A program made the translations under genes and the position numbers. The notes beneath the pieces are model-generated. The model did not search any database. It was not told the DNA's origin and saw only the letters and a program-made list of their open reading frames with translations. Shown here in pieces: positions 1-11,305 of a DNA stretch of 64,000 nucleotides. Source of the stretch: Mesocentrotus franciscanus (Eukaryota > Echinodermata > Echinoidea > Camarodonta > Strongylocentrotidae); the NCBI GenBank assembly GCA_037976565.1, contig CP137682.1, positions 124,001 to 188,000 on the forward strand, in the 5' to 3' direction. How positions within the stretch are numbered: position 1 is the first letter of the stretch; every line of letters starts with the position of its first letter.

Positions 1-79
1 ACTTATCTAGTCTTCTGTTATGAGAATTTGCTTATAACCCCATCAGGATTGGGTTTTTCCTCTTTATAAGATGTAATTT

Positions 80-400
80 TTCGCACTGCATCTTCACAAA
101 TCTTAACTTTTTTCCTCTCTCGCTTTGCTCGCTCGCAAATAAAGTTTCAGACCATCACACCCAACTGCAAGGTATGATGCTCAAGCAATATCTTATAAGA
201 TGTATAAAGAGAAACAAATATTGAAATCATCCCTGATAATGTAATCACAATATAGAGGTATATACAAATGTCTAAAAGAAATGTAAATTTTCGCTTAAAG
301 ATTTCCCTTTGTAGGTGCCCTTTTTTTCTCCAGAAAGTGCCCTTTTTTGTTGGTGCCCCCCCCACTTTGGAAGTCGCTCCGCCGCCTCTGGCACTAGACA
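80..400 (-). repeat. Fragment of GTGCCCC-rich dispersed repeat family
   Basis: On the minus strand this begins with a GTGCCAGAGGCGG-type leader near 395, continues with short GTGCCC(C)TTTT units and runs to a GAGCGAGCAAAGCG-type end near 120-140. The same leader and end bracket the copies at about 15470-16060 and 52490-53910, so this is a short third member. Only two or three GTGCCC units remain. No coding capacity is visible. Confidence 0.55.
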
Positions 401-1886
401 CATGGTCCTAGAATTTCAACAGTGCAAGGTCAGTCTAGTGAGACGTTCGAAATCCAAACTGGTTAGGATAAGGTAATTTATTTGTATATAAAAATCTAGA
501 TCTAGTACATCGGTTTACTAGTATATTCAAATTTAATGCGTACTTTTTAAACAAAAGTTGTTCTTGATATCCTGAAAGCTTTCCCGAGGTCGCCCGACAT
601 AGCAACAAGTAATATATGCATACTGGATTCCAAGTATAGTAGTACATTCATTACAAACAGGTTGATGGAATAACTCGTCACTAGGTCCTCAGGAAAGAAA
701 CATCCGTAAGTAAACCGGTTTATTCTCTCTAGTATTTTTGAGAACTAGACAAAATTGAGATTGGACCTTAAGTTCGAAAGTCTTTACGATCGTGTTTAGA
801 TGAAGAAAAAAAACACCAACCCAGTATTTTCTTCTATTGCGAGCTTTCCAACCGATGCAGCCGGTAATCAAGATTGGTATCTGAATAAAAGAAAAACATG
901 ATTATTTTGAGTTAGGATGATGCAGTGGGAAGAAAAAGAATGAAATGACCTGCACTGTATTTAATTGAAGAAACCAAGTACTGACACCCCAGCCCCACTG
1001 TACTAAACTGACTCTACACCGACTCGAAAACGACCGACTCTCAGCCTTAAATAGAGTAATGTACTTTTGTGTTCGGTCTCACTGGTGCATCGGATGTAAA
1101 ACGAGTGAAATAGGCCAGAAGTGTATCTCACTGTAAAATTGAGTGTTATTTCCCGTTTTTTTTAACACCCTAATACCATGAATACCTCGATTAGTCACAC
1201 GGCCAAACCGAAACAAGACTGACTCCAAACAAACCGATGATTGGCCATTTAATGTAAATCTTTGGTTTGGTCTGTTGTCGGTCACGTCGGACTTTTAAAA
1301 CTTGTTATTTTTCAGCAACCGTAAAATCTAACCTTCAAAGCATCAAACATCATTATGGGATCCCATAAACATGCAGCCAGGAGAACGAAATGACCAGTGC
1401 TTGCATGATAAGCTACAACCACTGGAATTCATTTGGACATACGCGAATTAATTTATAAGCATCCACATTAATTCATGGGTAATATTACTTCAGTTTAGGT
1501 CATTCAAATTTTAGTTTATCGCATTCGATTTATTTTAATAGCAAAAAAAAACAAAAAAAACAAACAATCGTTAATGTGCTTTCATTCAAATTAAACAGAG
1601 TAGGCATGATGAGCCTTTTTGGGCAGTCAAATTCCTTTTGGGAAATTATTTTATTGATTCATTTTTCATTTAGTTTCCTGGATTCCGTATGTGTGTATGT
1701 GTTTGTGTTTTTATGTCTATCTCTCTATATCTACGTAAGTCAGGGTGAGGGTGCGTCTTTGTGTGTGCGTGAGTGTATGTGTGTGAGATGCATACTTGCA
1801 TACTTTTCATTCTTTTAATCTTAACAACATTCGTGCTTTTAACATTCCATTCAAGATTTGTCTAGGAGTGGTCTTTTACGACTTAA
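398..1886 (+). repeat. Repeat R1, copy 1 (left part)
   Basis: Long similarity to 48757-50715 (same order, many substitutions and indels), and from about 1685 also to 60940-61450. It contains a TG-rich microsatellite segment at about 1688-1795. It continues after the MITE at 1887-2335. No convincing coding region, LTR or RT motif is seen, so the class of R1 is unknown. Comparison with copies 2 and 3 gives empty sites for two insertions. Confidence 0.7.
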
Positions 1887-2335
1887 AGGCCCGGTCAAAC
1901 AAAGGGGGACGCATGGGGGACGCACGGCCCGCGCATTGAAAATTTGCAATTTTTGCCAGTGCGTTGTCGTGCGTTAGGTGTGCGTCATCCTTCGTTACTC
2001 GTTCGTCGAGTGCGCTGGACCAACGCTGGACCAACGCTATGCATTCGTCGTCATTCGCTGTGTGCGTCGGGATTTTTTGTGCATGCTCAAAAGTGTGCGC
2101 GGAGCTCGACGCATGAATGTAAACGCCAAAAGGACGCCAGACCCGCGCAGAGCGCGCTAGACCAACGCCAGACATACATGGAGCACACGCCCTGTATACG
2201 CGCAGCGCGCTAGCAACACGATATGCATTCGGTGTCAGCCCGCTAGCTTCTCCCAAATCCTGACAAAAGTCGGGCTCACGACTTTTTACGATTTTCAATG
2301 CGCTGGCCGTGCGTCGTCTATGTGTGACCGGGCCA
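1887..2335. mobile_element. 449-bp MITE, TTAA-flanked, with GGCCCGGTCA termini
   Basis: The ends are AGGCCCGGTCAAACAAAGG and the inverted form of CTATGTGTGACCGGGCCA, directly flanked by TTAA at 1883-1886 and 2336-2339. The related R1 copy at about 61160 reads straight through (ACGACTTAAATACCCTGTCGG), so it is an empty site. TTAA duplication is typical of piggyBac, but TTA (Harbinger) cannot be excluded because of the adjoining A. The interior is CpG-rich and built from repeated words such as GGACCAACGC, GACGC and GCGCGC. No transposase is present; long open frames here are by-products of composition. Confidence 0.8.
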
Positions 2336-2600
2336 TTAAGACCCTGTCGGAAGTGAAAATGAAATAGGTGACCTACAACATGTGATGGAAATGTTTTAAG
2401 CTATTACAAAAGTATTAGTTACATACTGTTTTAGTGTCTGCCAGGGGAGTAACAGCTTTCTGAAAATTCAAAATGTAAAATGTAGCTATTGACTTGATAG
2501 CAGCAGTTTATGCGGAGTACGCATATTCACAATGACTTCGCATTAATTACGCAAGGCTCATCGCCTGAGCTTTAATTATAGGCGAGCCGATCGGGTCCAC
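2336..2600 (+). repeat. Repeat R1, copy 1 (right part)
   Basis: Continues R1 after the MITE and matches 61163-61440 in the same order: ACCCTGTCGGAAGTGAAAA, then GTGTCTGCCAG, then GGAGTACGCATATT, then TAGGCGAGCC. The match fades near 2600. Confidence 0.7.
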
Positions 2601-3317
2601 ATGTTTAGTCGTCACCGTATAACTCCGGCAATTTTGACCCCTGTTGACCCGTAATTTGGAAGGATGCGGAAAATGAGGTTTTAATATGCTATTGTGCACT
2701 ACTGAAAGGGAAATATTTGTCATCCCTTTATATTTGTATTCTACGTTCATTCAACTTTCCATTTATATAAAATTATATTTGCATCTGATATGGTCTTTAA
2801 GTGGAACATTAATTTCGATTATTAACCAACAAATAAACCTATTCACTATTATAGTAAGCAATTTTAGGGGTATTTAAAAACAATCCCAGAGTACCGTATA
2901 TAATGGTGATGCTTTTTGCATCTTTATGCCCATTATGCCGATCCTATTTACCATTAAGAACAGTAATATTCAAGCGTCTTTTTTATCCTACCGTTATCGA
3001 TAATAATGTTTTACCTTGTTAAAAGAGTATGAATATGGTAAAGATAACGATATTATCATAGCCACTGTAACAGGGATATTTACGAACAATAAACACCAAG
3101 ACTCAGTTTCTGTTTACAAGCTTAATACCAAAATCAAATCAAATCGTGATTTTTCTTTTTTCTACTGTCAAAATTATCAGGAGATGTTGGTTATCTTTTT
3201 ATTTTCATAATAAAAAAGCAGCATTTGGCTGATTGGTAAGATTATGCCCTAAAATGCATTTGTTTATAATAACTACTTAATAAATTATAAATGTTTCTCA
3301 ATGTCGAGAATTCAGTT
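2601..3317. other. AT-rich stretch without recognised feature
   Basis: I see no exon with plausible splice sites and similarity, and no terminal repeats. The right edge is intron sequence of the exon at 3324-3503 (donor GTGAGT at 3323-3318). Confidence 0.4.
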
Positions 3318-3323
3318 ACTCAC

Positions 3324-3503
3324 CATCGGAAAGGGTATGCCAATAGCAAAATAAAAATCATCAGTTGAGTCAATGTTGGCAAAGACAACGACTGCTGCGA
3401 ACACATTAGAGACATATATGATGATGCTAGACACACCACCGAGCCGTGCCCTGTAGTCGGGGACAGTGCCATGCTGGTTGTTTTGCGACTGACTATTATC
3501 CAT
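3324..3503 (-). CDS. First coding exon of a probable four-TM MS4A/CD20-like protein (partial gene)
   Basis: Sixty codons start at ATG 3503-3501 and end in phase 0 at a GTGAGT donor. The product starts MDNSQSQNNQHGTVP, a polar N-terminus, followed by a hydrophobic helix (LGGVSSIIIYVSNVFAAVVVF, about residues 22-42) and then GIPFPM. In MS4A/CD20-like proteins TM1 is followed by a GIPFW-like motif that leads into TM2, and the phase-0 exit fits the phase-0 entry of the exon at 35195-35314. On the minus strand the rest of this gene must lie left of position 1, so it is not the first exon of the gene at 33.4-35.3 kb unless the locus is rearranged. The family call rests on motif order only; a different small membrane protein is possible. 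Confidence 0.45.
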
Positions 3504-5880
3504 CTTGTAAAACACTTGTAAAATCTAGATGATTTAATCGCAGAATGTGGAGCAACACGATATGAAATGCTGAAACGGATGGCTAAAGACCGGAGTACTT
3601 AGAGAGACACTTGAAGTAGAACTCTGATTGGGTTACTGAACCTGTCATAAACTGACAGATCACTATGGCTGATGAAAACACACACATAAATTAAATGATC
3701 AAATTTTCAGCAGATTATTGCCGTTGCTGTCACCACCTGTTGTCTCTACGAGTGGTGATAAGATACGTCCAGCAGAGGCCTACGTTGTTATTGCGGCATG
3801 TAGCGTTGATCTGAACGAGGATCTTCACACAGTAATGGCGTCAGGTGAAAATGATCATAATACGTGTATAGGAACAAATAGGTTGGGCGCGGCCGAGTGG
3901 GGATTCCCCGGCTGCATAGTAGTCTGGACGCACAGACTATATTGTAACATCACACGTGTCTATATAACGTCTCGATTCATTCATAACTCTCTTATTATTG
4001 TCCGAATTATTTCAAACTTTCGCCGTTCTGTTCATCTTATTTAAGTGCTTTCATACAAATGAACTTTTATTACAAGGTATGGATTGCCCTTTTAACTCAA
4101 GCCTATACTTTGCCAGTTTTCTGAGTGTGTTCATTAATAGGCCTTACACAAATAATAATGATAACCAAAAAAATAGTAATGATTATGAAAATTATAATAG
4201 AAAAATAATCCTTACTATATTTTGGCTAATCTTGTGTGTCCTTCCGTTTATTTGACTGCGCTTTTCTCCTTGGTTTTCCTCTCAATCGAGCTGGAATTTT
4301 TTCTAAACATGGATTCATTGTTCGCAGATTGTCATGAGGGGGGTTGTTTGTGGTATTTTGGTCGCATTATTTAAAGTTTTTTTTACAATTTGTAACTGTT
4401 TTGCATTTCGTTTCGCAGCCCTGAGTATAGCTTCGAAGTACCCAGTCCCTTTGACCTTTCTCGGGTCATCGGAATACAACGCATGTCATGCCGACCGACC
4501 GGGTACGTACGTACGTACTCATGCGCTGGCTGCATATGCTGCGCTGCTGAAACGTAAAGAACATAGTGGTGACCGGTGACTGTATGACTTTCTAACAAAC
4601 TTATTTATTTATTTTTATTGTGAATGATTCTACAGTTTAGCATGTGTAAGCCCCATTCTGTAATTCCAACGTATGATAAATTTGTTTGGCTGATATAGTA
4701 CAGAGAACCGTCCAAAACTTTGTGCAAAGATTATGCACTTATAGACCTATACATCTGTGCGGCGGCAGCAATCGCAAGCGCCTAGGCTCCTAGCACAAGC
4801 GCTGTGTATTTCTTGCGACGGTACATGAATGTTGCAAAACTTCATCACAGGTTTTATCATAGTTCATAGTTCATTTTATTTCTTCTTTCACAAACATTTG
4901 TACATAGAATTTCAAATAAAGTAACTGGAACAGCAGATTATCAATATAACAAACATAATTTGAAGTGCAATAGTAATGTTCAACATACAACTCTTGTTAT
5001 TAACTAAAGAAATTCTATAGAAAGTTACTTATGTAAGATCATGTTCTGTACATGAAAGAAAGAGGAGACCTTTATAGAAGCTGGGCTTGTTAGAGCAAGG
5101 TCCCCAAACAGAATATAATACCTGAATAATTATCTTTCGATTTCTTTGATACGTATGCAGCGGTTTGCCGTAAAAGTAAAACCTGTGAGAAAGTGTATTA
5201 TAATATGTCTTCGTTTTTAGGAAAAATACTCAAAAAAAGATTTTTAGAAATGACACGAAACAGCTAAGAAACATAACGTCTTTTAAATCATGGCATTTAT
5301 TGGAACAATTGATGAAGATTTAGTTGATATTTAGTATGTTTTAGTAGGGTATCTCCACGCCAGAGTTACGGGTCAAAGTCTGGATACGATTCTGAACTAA
5401 TGCCCAATCTAAATTCCAACATAATACGAATGTAGTTCTATCATGATTATGAATGACCAAAACAAAATTCACCATGCATGTTAGTGCTAACAAGCTTATC
5501 ATCTGTGAGAAGGTTATTTTTCTTGATAATTAGGTCAATCTAATGACCTATATCTGCCCAGTTTCATTAACACATCCTTTAATCCTATTCGGCTACCTGG
5601 AACTCATCGCTCCAAGGCCAAGCTGTGCCAGTGCTACACTATTCAATATTGTTATTCATTTGAATGAAATTGAATATTGTATTCTAATCAGTGAAGATGC
5701 CCATATAACTTTAAAAACAAACAAGAATTTTATAAGATATACATATACAGTGTACTTTCTAAGACTTTTATCAATTATTTCAATGCATAACTATTTAACC
5801 CAAAAGGAACAAAAAATATGAAAAACCTTTTAAAAAAAGCCCATGGAAGCCATACAAATCTTATCTTTCATCACAACATC
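3504..5880. other. No gene recognised; presumed 5' flank of the 3.3-kb exon and spacer
   Basis: AT-rich DNA without similarity I can recognise. A short GTAC run lies at about 4503-4518. The open frames here (for example 3718-4044) lack start context, splice signals or recognisable motifs and are treated as chance. Confidence 0.35.
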
Positions 5881-5884
5881 TAAA

Positions 5885-6205
5885 ACCTTTTTTTTCTCTC
5901 TCTCTTTCTCCCTTTTGTATTCTTTACAATTTCTCTCTCTATCTCTCTCTTGATCTCTCTCTCTCTGATTTTCCCACTGTCTCTCTCATTCATTTTCCCA
6001 CTGTCTCTCTCTCTCTCCCTCTCACTCATTTTTCCCACTGTCTGTCTCTCATTTCCCCTCCCTCTCTCTCTCTCTCTCTCTCATTTTCCCACTGTGTGTG
6101 TGTCTCTATCATTTTCCCCTCTGTCTCTGTCTCTCTCACTCATTTTTCCCACCACTGTTTCTGTCTCTCTAGCTCTCACTCATTTTATCCCCCCCCCACA
6201 CACAC
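5885..6205 (+). repeat. Polypyrimidine tract with CT microsatellite
   Basis: About 320 bp almost wholly C and T, made of (CT)n blocks alternating with a TCATTTTCCCACTGT word that recurs roughly every 35-60 bp. It ends in a C run followed by CACACA. Any reading frame gives only Ser/Leu/Phe-rich peptide, so no protein is called. Confidence 0.85.
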
Positions 6206-6254
6206 CTTGATAAAGAAAAAAACGACTCCTACCCCCTGTGCTGCAACGGGTAAA

Positions 6255-6490
6255 ATCTGCTAGTAATAATAACAACACCAACAACAATTACAATAAAAAT
6301 GATAACAGCAATACTATCAATAATTATATAAAGAGGGGGAAGAAGAAGAACATGTAGAACATAGAGGGGGAGAAGAAGAAGACGACGAAGAAGAAGAAGA
6401 ATAACAATGAGAAGAAGAACCAAATGAAGAACAACGACAACAACAAGAGAAAGAAGAAGAATAGCAAAAATAACAAATATGAGCAGCTCA
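6255..6490 (+). repeat. Purine-rich GAA/GAAGAAC simple-repeat tract
   Basis: Degenerate trinucleotide tract (AAT/AAC, then GAA) directly after the pyrimidine tract, so strand composition flips within about 50 bp. The minus-strand frame over it is low-complexity Leu/Val/Ile and is not a gene. Confidence 0.8.
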
Positions 6491-6624
6491 CCAGCTACAG
6501 TAACCATTGTGATATATATTGAGTGCATTCTGCATAGTCTAGTAGATCAGACTCTCTGTTCGCATTATGATTGTCAAGGTTTTTTCTTGCAAACTAGCCT
6601 CATAGCTAGATCTCACGAATAAAT

Positions 6625-6835
6625 AGGCCATTTTCTTAATGTAACCCATTTTAATGCACGAATTTTGCTAAGTGCCTCGATACAAATTACTTCATTCACC
6701 TGTTTCGAAATATATTTGTATGTCAATGGTCAGAGTGGGAATTGCATACAATCCGTGTTGTTAGGTAGGAAGAGCCATAATGTTTGTCCTTCCTAGCCAC
6801 ATTTACTATGCAATTAATTCGCATTCTGACTAATT
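6625..6835. mobile_element. Diverged copy of the GGCCATTTTC foldback MITE
   Basis: Similar in order to the hairpin at 45274-45575: AGGCCATTTTCTTAATGTAACC, then AAGTGCCTCGATACAAATTA, TTCATTCACCTG, then the central GTTAGGTAGGAAGAGCCATAATG segment. The second arm is only partly preserved, ending near GCATTCTGAC, so this is a truncated older member. Confidence 0.65.
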
Positions 6836-7450
6836 AAATGAAACTATTTGACACAAGTTTATAGTAGCATAACAAGAATTAATTCCCTGTTTTTGCCTCA
6901 AAAGAAAGCGATTCGCATAAACTATTTAACAAATCTTTCTTTCATTGTTTAAAAACATGGAAAATACAAGATTTTCATATATTTCAGACAATCATTTTTA
7001 ATACATAAATATTCTCGCAATCAACGCCAATCCCTATTTCACAACATTTAACGGTTAAACTCAAACGTTCAAACATATTCCACTTAGAAAATCCTGATAT
7101 AATTTTAGCCCAAATATTAGTAAGCCATCATGGCCTAGATATTTGGAGCTTCTTACCAAATTCAATAAGGCAAGGGCCTTGAGAATAGTCTTGAATGTAG
7201 ATTGTAGATATAGCAGAAAAGATATATATAATAATGTAAACATTGATTGCGTTACCAATTAGATTTAGAAGGACTATGTTCGAAAATAAACGTTAAAGAA
7301 ATTTCTTATTCATTGCGCAACCACAAATGTATTCTTCACTTGGGCACACCCCAGACCCAGACACCCCAGACTTTCTTAAAAATAGTTCACTTTTATTGGT
7401 ATCAAACTGTTTAATGAAATCCCAGAGTCAATCCGCTTAGCAAGTAACTT
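6836..7450. other. AT-rich spacer
   Basis: No recognised exon or repeat boundary. Confidence 0.35.
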
Positions 7451-7451
7451 A

Positions 7452-8215
7452 AAGGGCAAGTCCACTCCAAAAATAACTTACTTTCAATAAAAGCAGAAAA
7501 ATCAGACAAACCAATAAAAAAAAAAGTTTGAGCAAAATCGGATAACTAATAAGAAAGTTATGAACTTTTGAAAAAGTATGTAAAACTATGGAACAATGAG
7601 AATCACAACACAAATTGCAAAGATGGTTATCAGTTTGTGACGTCATGTCCTCACAACTTATCAATTGCTTTATATAGTTTAATCCCATTAATTTCCCTTT
7701 TATCCCCAAAACTTGATTTCCCCATGCATTTGCCCAGGTTATATGATTTGTATCATATTGCGTGCATGACATTTCCCAAAAACTTTTATGAATTTTGAAG
7801 AATTTATACTATTTTCTGAATATTGTATTTCATAATTATTGATTTTTATATAAATATTTTATCAAAATTCAATTTTTCATGATTTAACTGGACAAAAATT
7901 ACTCTTTATTTGTGCATCCACACAAAAACATATTACTAACAATCTAACTTGGATGCTGGTGTGAAGAAATAAGATTCTTAGGGTGAAAATAGGAAATTTA
8001 TATTATCAATATAAAGAAAATAATTAGTGGATAGTGAGGACCATACGTCACAGACTCATGAGTGATTTGCCAATTTGGCCAGTGATTTTCAAAGTTTTTC
8101 ATGTCATTAAAAATTCATAACTTTCTTATTAGTTATCCGATTTTGCTCAAACTTTTTTTGATTGGTTTGTCTGATTTTTCTGGTTCTATTGAAAGTAAGT
8201 AATTTTTGGCTTTAA
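7452..8215. mobile_element. Inverted-repeat MITE (about 760 bp) with AACTTACTTTC ends
   Basis: The left end (AAAATAACTTACTTTCAAT, then CAGACAAACCAATAAAAAA, AGTTTGAGCAAAATCGG, ATAACTAATAAGAAAGTTATG) is found inverted at about 8110-8210. The arms are about 120 bp. The GAGCAAAAT/AAGAAAGTTATGA words recur in segments at 30690-30960, 40020-40330 and 59939-60475, so this is a multi-copy family. No transposase frame is visible. Confidence 0.7.
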
Positions 8216-8379
8216 ATATGGTGACCAGATTGATTTCTCAATTATACTTCCTCCCTTTCTAGTTTTTATACATGTATGTTTTTTTTCTTCTTTTTTTTTT
8301 CTTTATAACTTGCATTATATTTTTCTTTTTTAAATATGTATTTTTTTTCTTTAAATTTTCTTAATTTAATATTTTGAAT

Positions 8380-8513
8380 TGTTATTGTTTAATTTTGTAT
8401 TTATCTGTTTATTGATATCTATTCGAATGTACCATGTACGGACATGCTGAAAAAACAGCTGTGCCAAGCTGAAAGCATGTTTTTTTTAAAATAAATAAAA
8501 AAACAAACAAACA
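8380..8513 (+). mobile_element. Probable LINE 3' end
   Basis: Carries a potential stem (AAACAGCTGTGCCAAGCTG) followed by an A-rich tail ending (AAAC)n. The same arrangement occurs inverted at 58345-58440. This fits the 3' hairpin and tail of CR1-like LINEs, but no RT coding sequence is attached. Confidence 0.4.
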
Positions 8514-8689
8514 AATCTCCTTTTTATAATAAATCTTCTCTTAAAAACATCCTCTTATAAATTGTGTTATCTACATATTAATTGATTTCAACATGCACTA
8601 GTTAATTATTGATATCTCACAAAGAGGTGATTTTTGCTATTCTTATTCCTTTTTCCTTTATTGACAAGAAAAGATTTGTTTCTCCTCGA

Positions 8690-8835
8690 CCATACACACA
8701 GAGATACGTGCATATCCATCATTCGATACACACACACACGCACGCACACACACACCCACACACGCTCACGCATACACACACACACACGCAAAAAAACACA
8801 CCCTCACACACAACCCACAACATACACTCACAAAC
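8690..8835 (+). repeat. CA microsatellite
   Basis: Interrupted (CA)n with ACGC and ACCC variants. Frames across it give His/Thr repeats that are not protein evidence. Confidence 0.9.
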
Positions 8836-8839
8836 TTTA

Positions 8840-10400
8840 AATTTCACCTTAAATATATTATATCCCTTTTGCAGCCAACATCAAATTCTGTAGAATTTTG
8901 CGTGAGTTATGAATATGTCATATATGTCCTATTTGTGAAATTTAAACATTAGCAGTGTCTTAGTATTCAAATTATGCAAGGAAACCCTTTAACCTTCTAG
9001 ACTGCCAGACTCTATTAAGTGACTGACTGACATCAAGTCTGCGCACTAATTCAGTTTACAAGCATTTCGGGATTTTTGACATGAAAGACAACTGATCGAG
9101 GCTTGTGAATAGAATTGCTGAAATAAGATTTTTGTCAATATTGCTGTAATGACGACGAAAAATTTATATTCGTTGCATGTTTTTTTCTATCAGAAAACAT
9201 ATTTCTTTGACTTCTGAAAAAGTAATATATAGGTGCTAAATAGAAGTAAATGGGGAGAGGCAAAAAGAGAAGTTGGTAATACAGGTTTTCCGTTGAATTG
9301 AGCTGATCTTAATGTAACTAAATTATCTGCATTCAGTTACCCATTTCATAAAAACATACAAAGAAACATGTACACATACATACATTTAAAACCATCACAT
9401 TGTTGCCATTTAAAGTTGTATCGTTATAACAATCAGAGTCTTTGTTATCAGGCATGAAATAAATCGTTCTTAAAACGTGGAGAGCGGGTCATCATTTTTT
9501 TGGGGCCGGGGTTCTTTTTTTTTATAGGAAATCGGTTCTGAATGATTTCATCGGTATAATACAAGACTAACGAATTGTGGGTGATATCAATATCAAGAAT
9601 ATACAAATAATTAGTTATCAATTATTCAATACAATGTTCCCCTGTCCAAATCGTGGGAGACGCCCCCCCCCCCTCCGCGAGATTTCTACCCATGTCATTA
9701 GGTACCAGCTGTTGTAAGGCTAAATAAAACTGAACTCTTGGTTTCTCACCCCCTTTTTCTTCCTTTTTAACTCCGCCTTAAAGGGCCCCTCTGAGCAAAA
9801 CGGGCTTAAAATTGAAAAAAAAAGACACGTAGAAGAGTTTTTGACAGAGATTCCGAATATGACAATGATTTTTCTTAGAAATCATCAATAATTCTGGAAT
9901 CTAGCTTTAAAAACGACGACTCAGACCGCTCAGAAAAAAGCCCGGTTTTGGAGCTGTAATACGTAATAGCATATGACGTCACTGGAGGAGAAAACTTTGG
10001 CATAACACCACATAACATATAGCACTTGAAAGGAGACACCCTACTATAACATACCAAAAATCAACTAATTCTTCAACAATTGTTCAAATAATGCTTATGA
10101 TTTAAAAGCCGTTATCTTTCTTACCTGTTTCGTGTCAATTTTCTTATATTGTTTGGAGTATTTTTTTCTAAAAACGAAGACATAAGTATACATGCACTTT
10201 TTCACAGGTTGCACGGAAGTTCATACCGTCGATGGGATGCGGGAGCGCGCGCGTGCGTGAAGTTTGCGACTGTAATCTCAGATCCTCATTAAATTCAGGC
10301 AAGTAATTCACACTATGAATTGATGATGATCATTACAGTCGTTTTAAAATGAGCTTTGCCTTGTGAATTTGTCAAGTGTAGGAGAGCCATTTTACAATGA
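8840..10400. other. No gene recognised; possible MITE end near 9780-10060
   Basis: AT-rich spacer. A segment with CTCTGAGCAAAACGGGC and AAAAGCCCGGTTTTGGAGC looks like MITE-type inverted pieces, but I could not define ends. A G/C homopolymer-rich patch lies at 9500-9530 and 9660-9680. Confidence 0.3.
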
Positions 10401-10637
10401 GCTGTGTGTTAAGCTGCTAAAGTAAAAACTCCGCTAAAGTGTAACCCGACGCCTAAGTTTCTGAAAATGAAGTTCACTTCCGCGAACGGGCATCGCGGCC
10501 GTATTGTACGTGTTATCGGCGCGCGCGGTGGCGTGATGAGGTACTGACCAGTGTCCAGCAATCTATGCATCACAGATACTCACAGTGATAGTCTTAGTAC
10601 ATTTCATGTAAAGGGGATTAATACTGCTTTTAATATG

Positions 10638-10733
10638 AAATCTAACATCAACATTTTGCTATTTTGGTGTGTGCTCCTTATCTTTGTTACTAAGGGTCAT
10701 CAGCTTTCAGTGGGAGTTGACTGTATAACAAAA
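10638..10733 (+). CDS. Possible short signal-peptide-like ORF, uncertain
   Basis: Within a longer open frame an ATG at 10638 gives a 32-residue peptide MKSNINILLFWCVLLIFVTK followed by GHQLSVGVDCITK and a stop. The charged start plus hydrophobic core resembles a secretion signal, but there is no family match, no convincing splice donor and it lies inside a repeat block. It may be chance. Confidence 0.15.
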
Positions 10734-10917
10734 TAACATAAGGCCTAATACTAGTCCTAATGAACGCCGTGATACCAAACTCAATCCCGTCGACAAAGTC
10801 GATGAAGAATGTGATGATGAGGGTAGGTACAACAAGTGCAGCTGACTTACACGGAAATTGTCAAGCACAGATCTGTATTATATTCCTGTTAAAGTGCCAT
10901 GTACAGGGAATGTCATA

Positions 10918-11305
10918 CACTTTAGCAGCAGGTTACACTTTAGCCGCAGGTTACACTTTAGCAGCAGGTTACACTCTATAGCAGCAGGCTACACTTTAGC
11001 AGCAGGTTACACTTTAGCAGCAGGTTACTCTATAGCAGCAGGCTACACTTTAGCAGCAGGTTACTCTATAGCAGCAGGCTACTCTATAGCAGCAGGTTAC
11101 ACTTTAGCAGCAGCAGCAGCAGATTACGCTTTAGCAGCATGTCATACACTTTAGCAGCAGGTTACACTTTAGCCACAGGTTACTCTTTATCAGCAGGTTA
11201 CACTTTAGCAGCAGGTTACACTATAGCAGCAGGTTACTCTATAGCAGCAGGCTACACTTTAGCAGCAGGTTACACTTTAGCAGCAGGTTACAATTTAGCA
11301 GCAGG
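10918..11305 (+). repeat. 18-bp minisatellite array, left half
   Basis: About 20 tandem copies of TTACACTTTAGCAGCAGG with variants (TTACTCTATAGCAGCAGG, CTACACTTTAGCAGCAGG) that alternate in recurring order. The period is six codons, so frames over it read as repeats such as LAAGYT; other frames contain stops. It is the same array as 13561-13917, split by the insertion at 11306-13552. Confidence 0.95.

Noticed and set aside
1876..2298. Open frame of about 140 codons on the minus strand
   Set aside because: Contained in the CpG-rich MITE at 1887-2335; long frames arise from low stop-codon frequency there.
6229..6528. Leu/Val-rich membrane-like protein on the minus strand
   Set aside because: It is the reverse of a GAA/AAC simple-repeat tract; hydrophobicity follows from codon composition.
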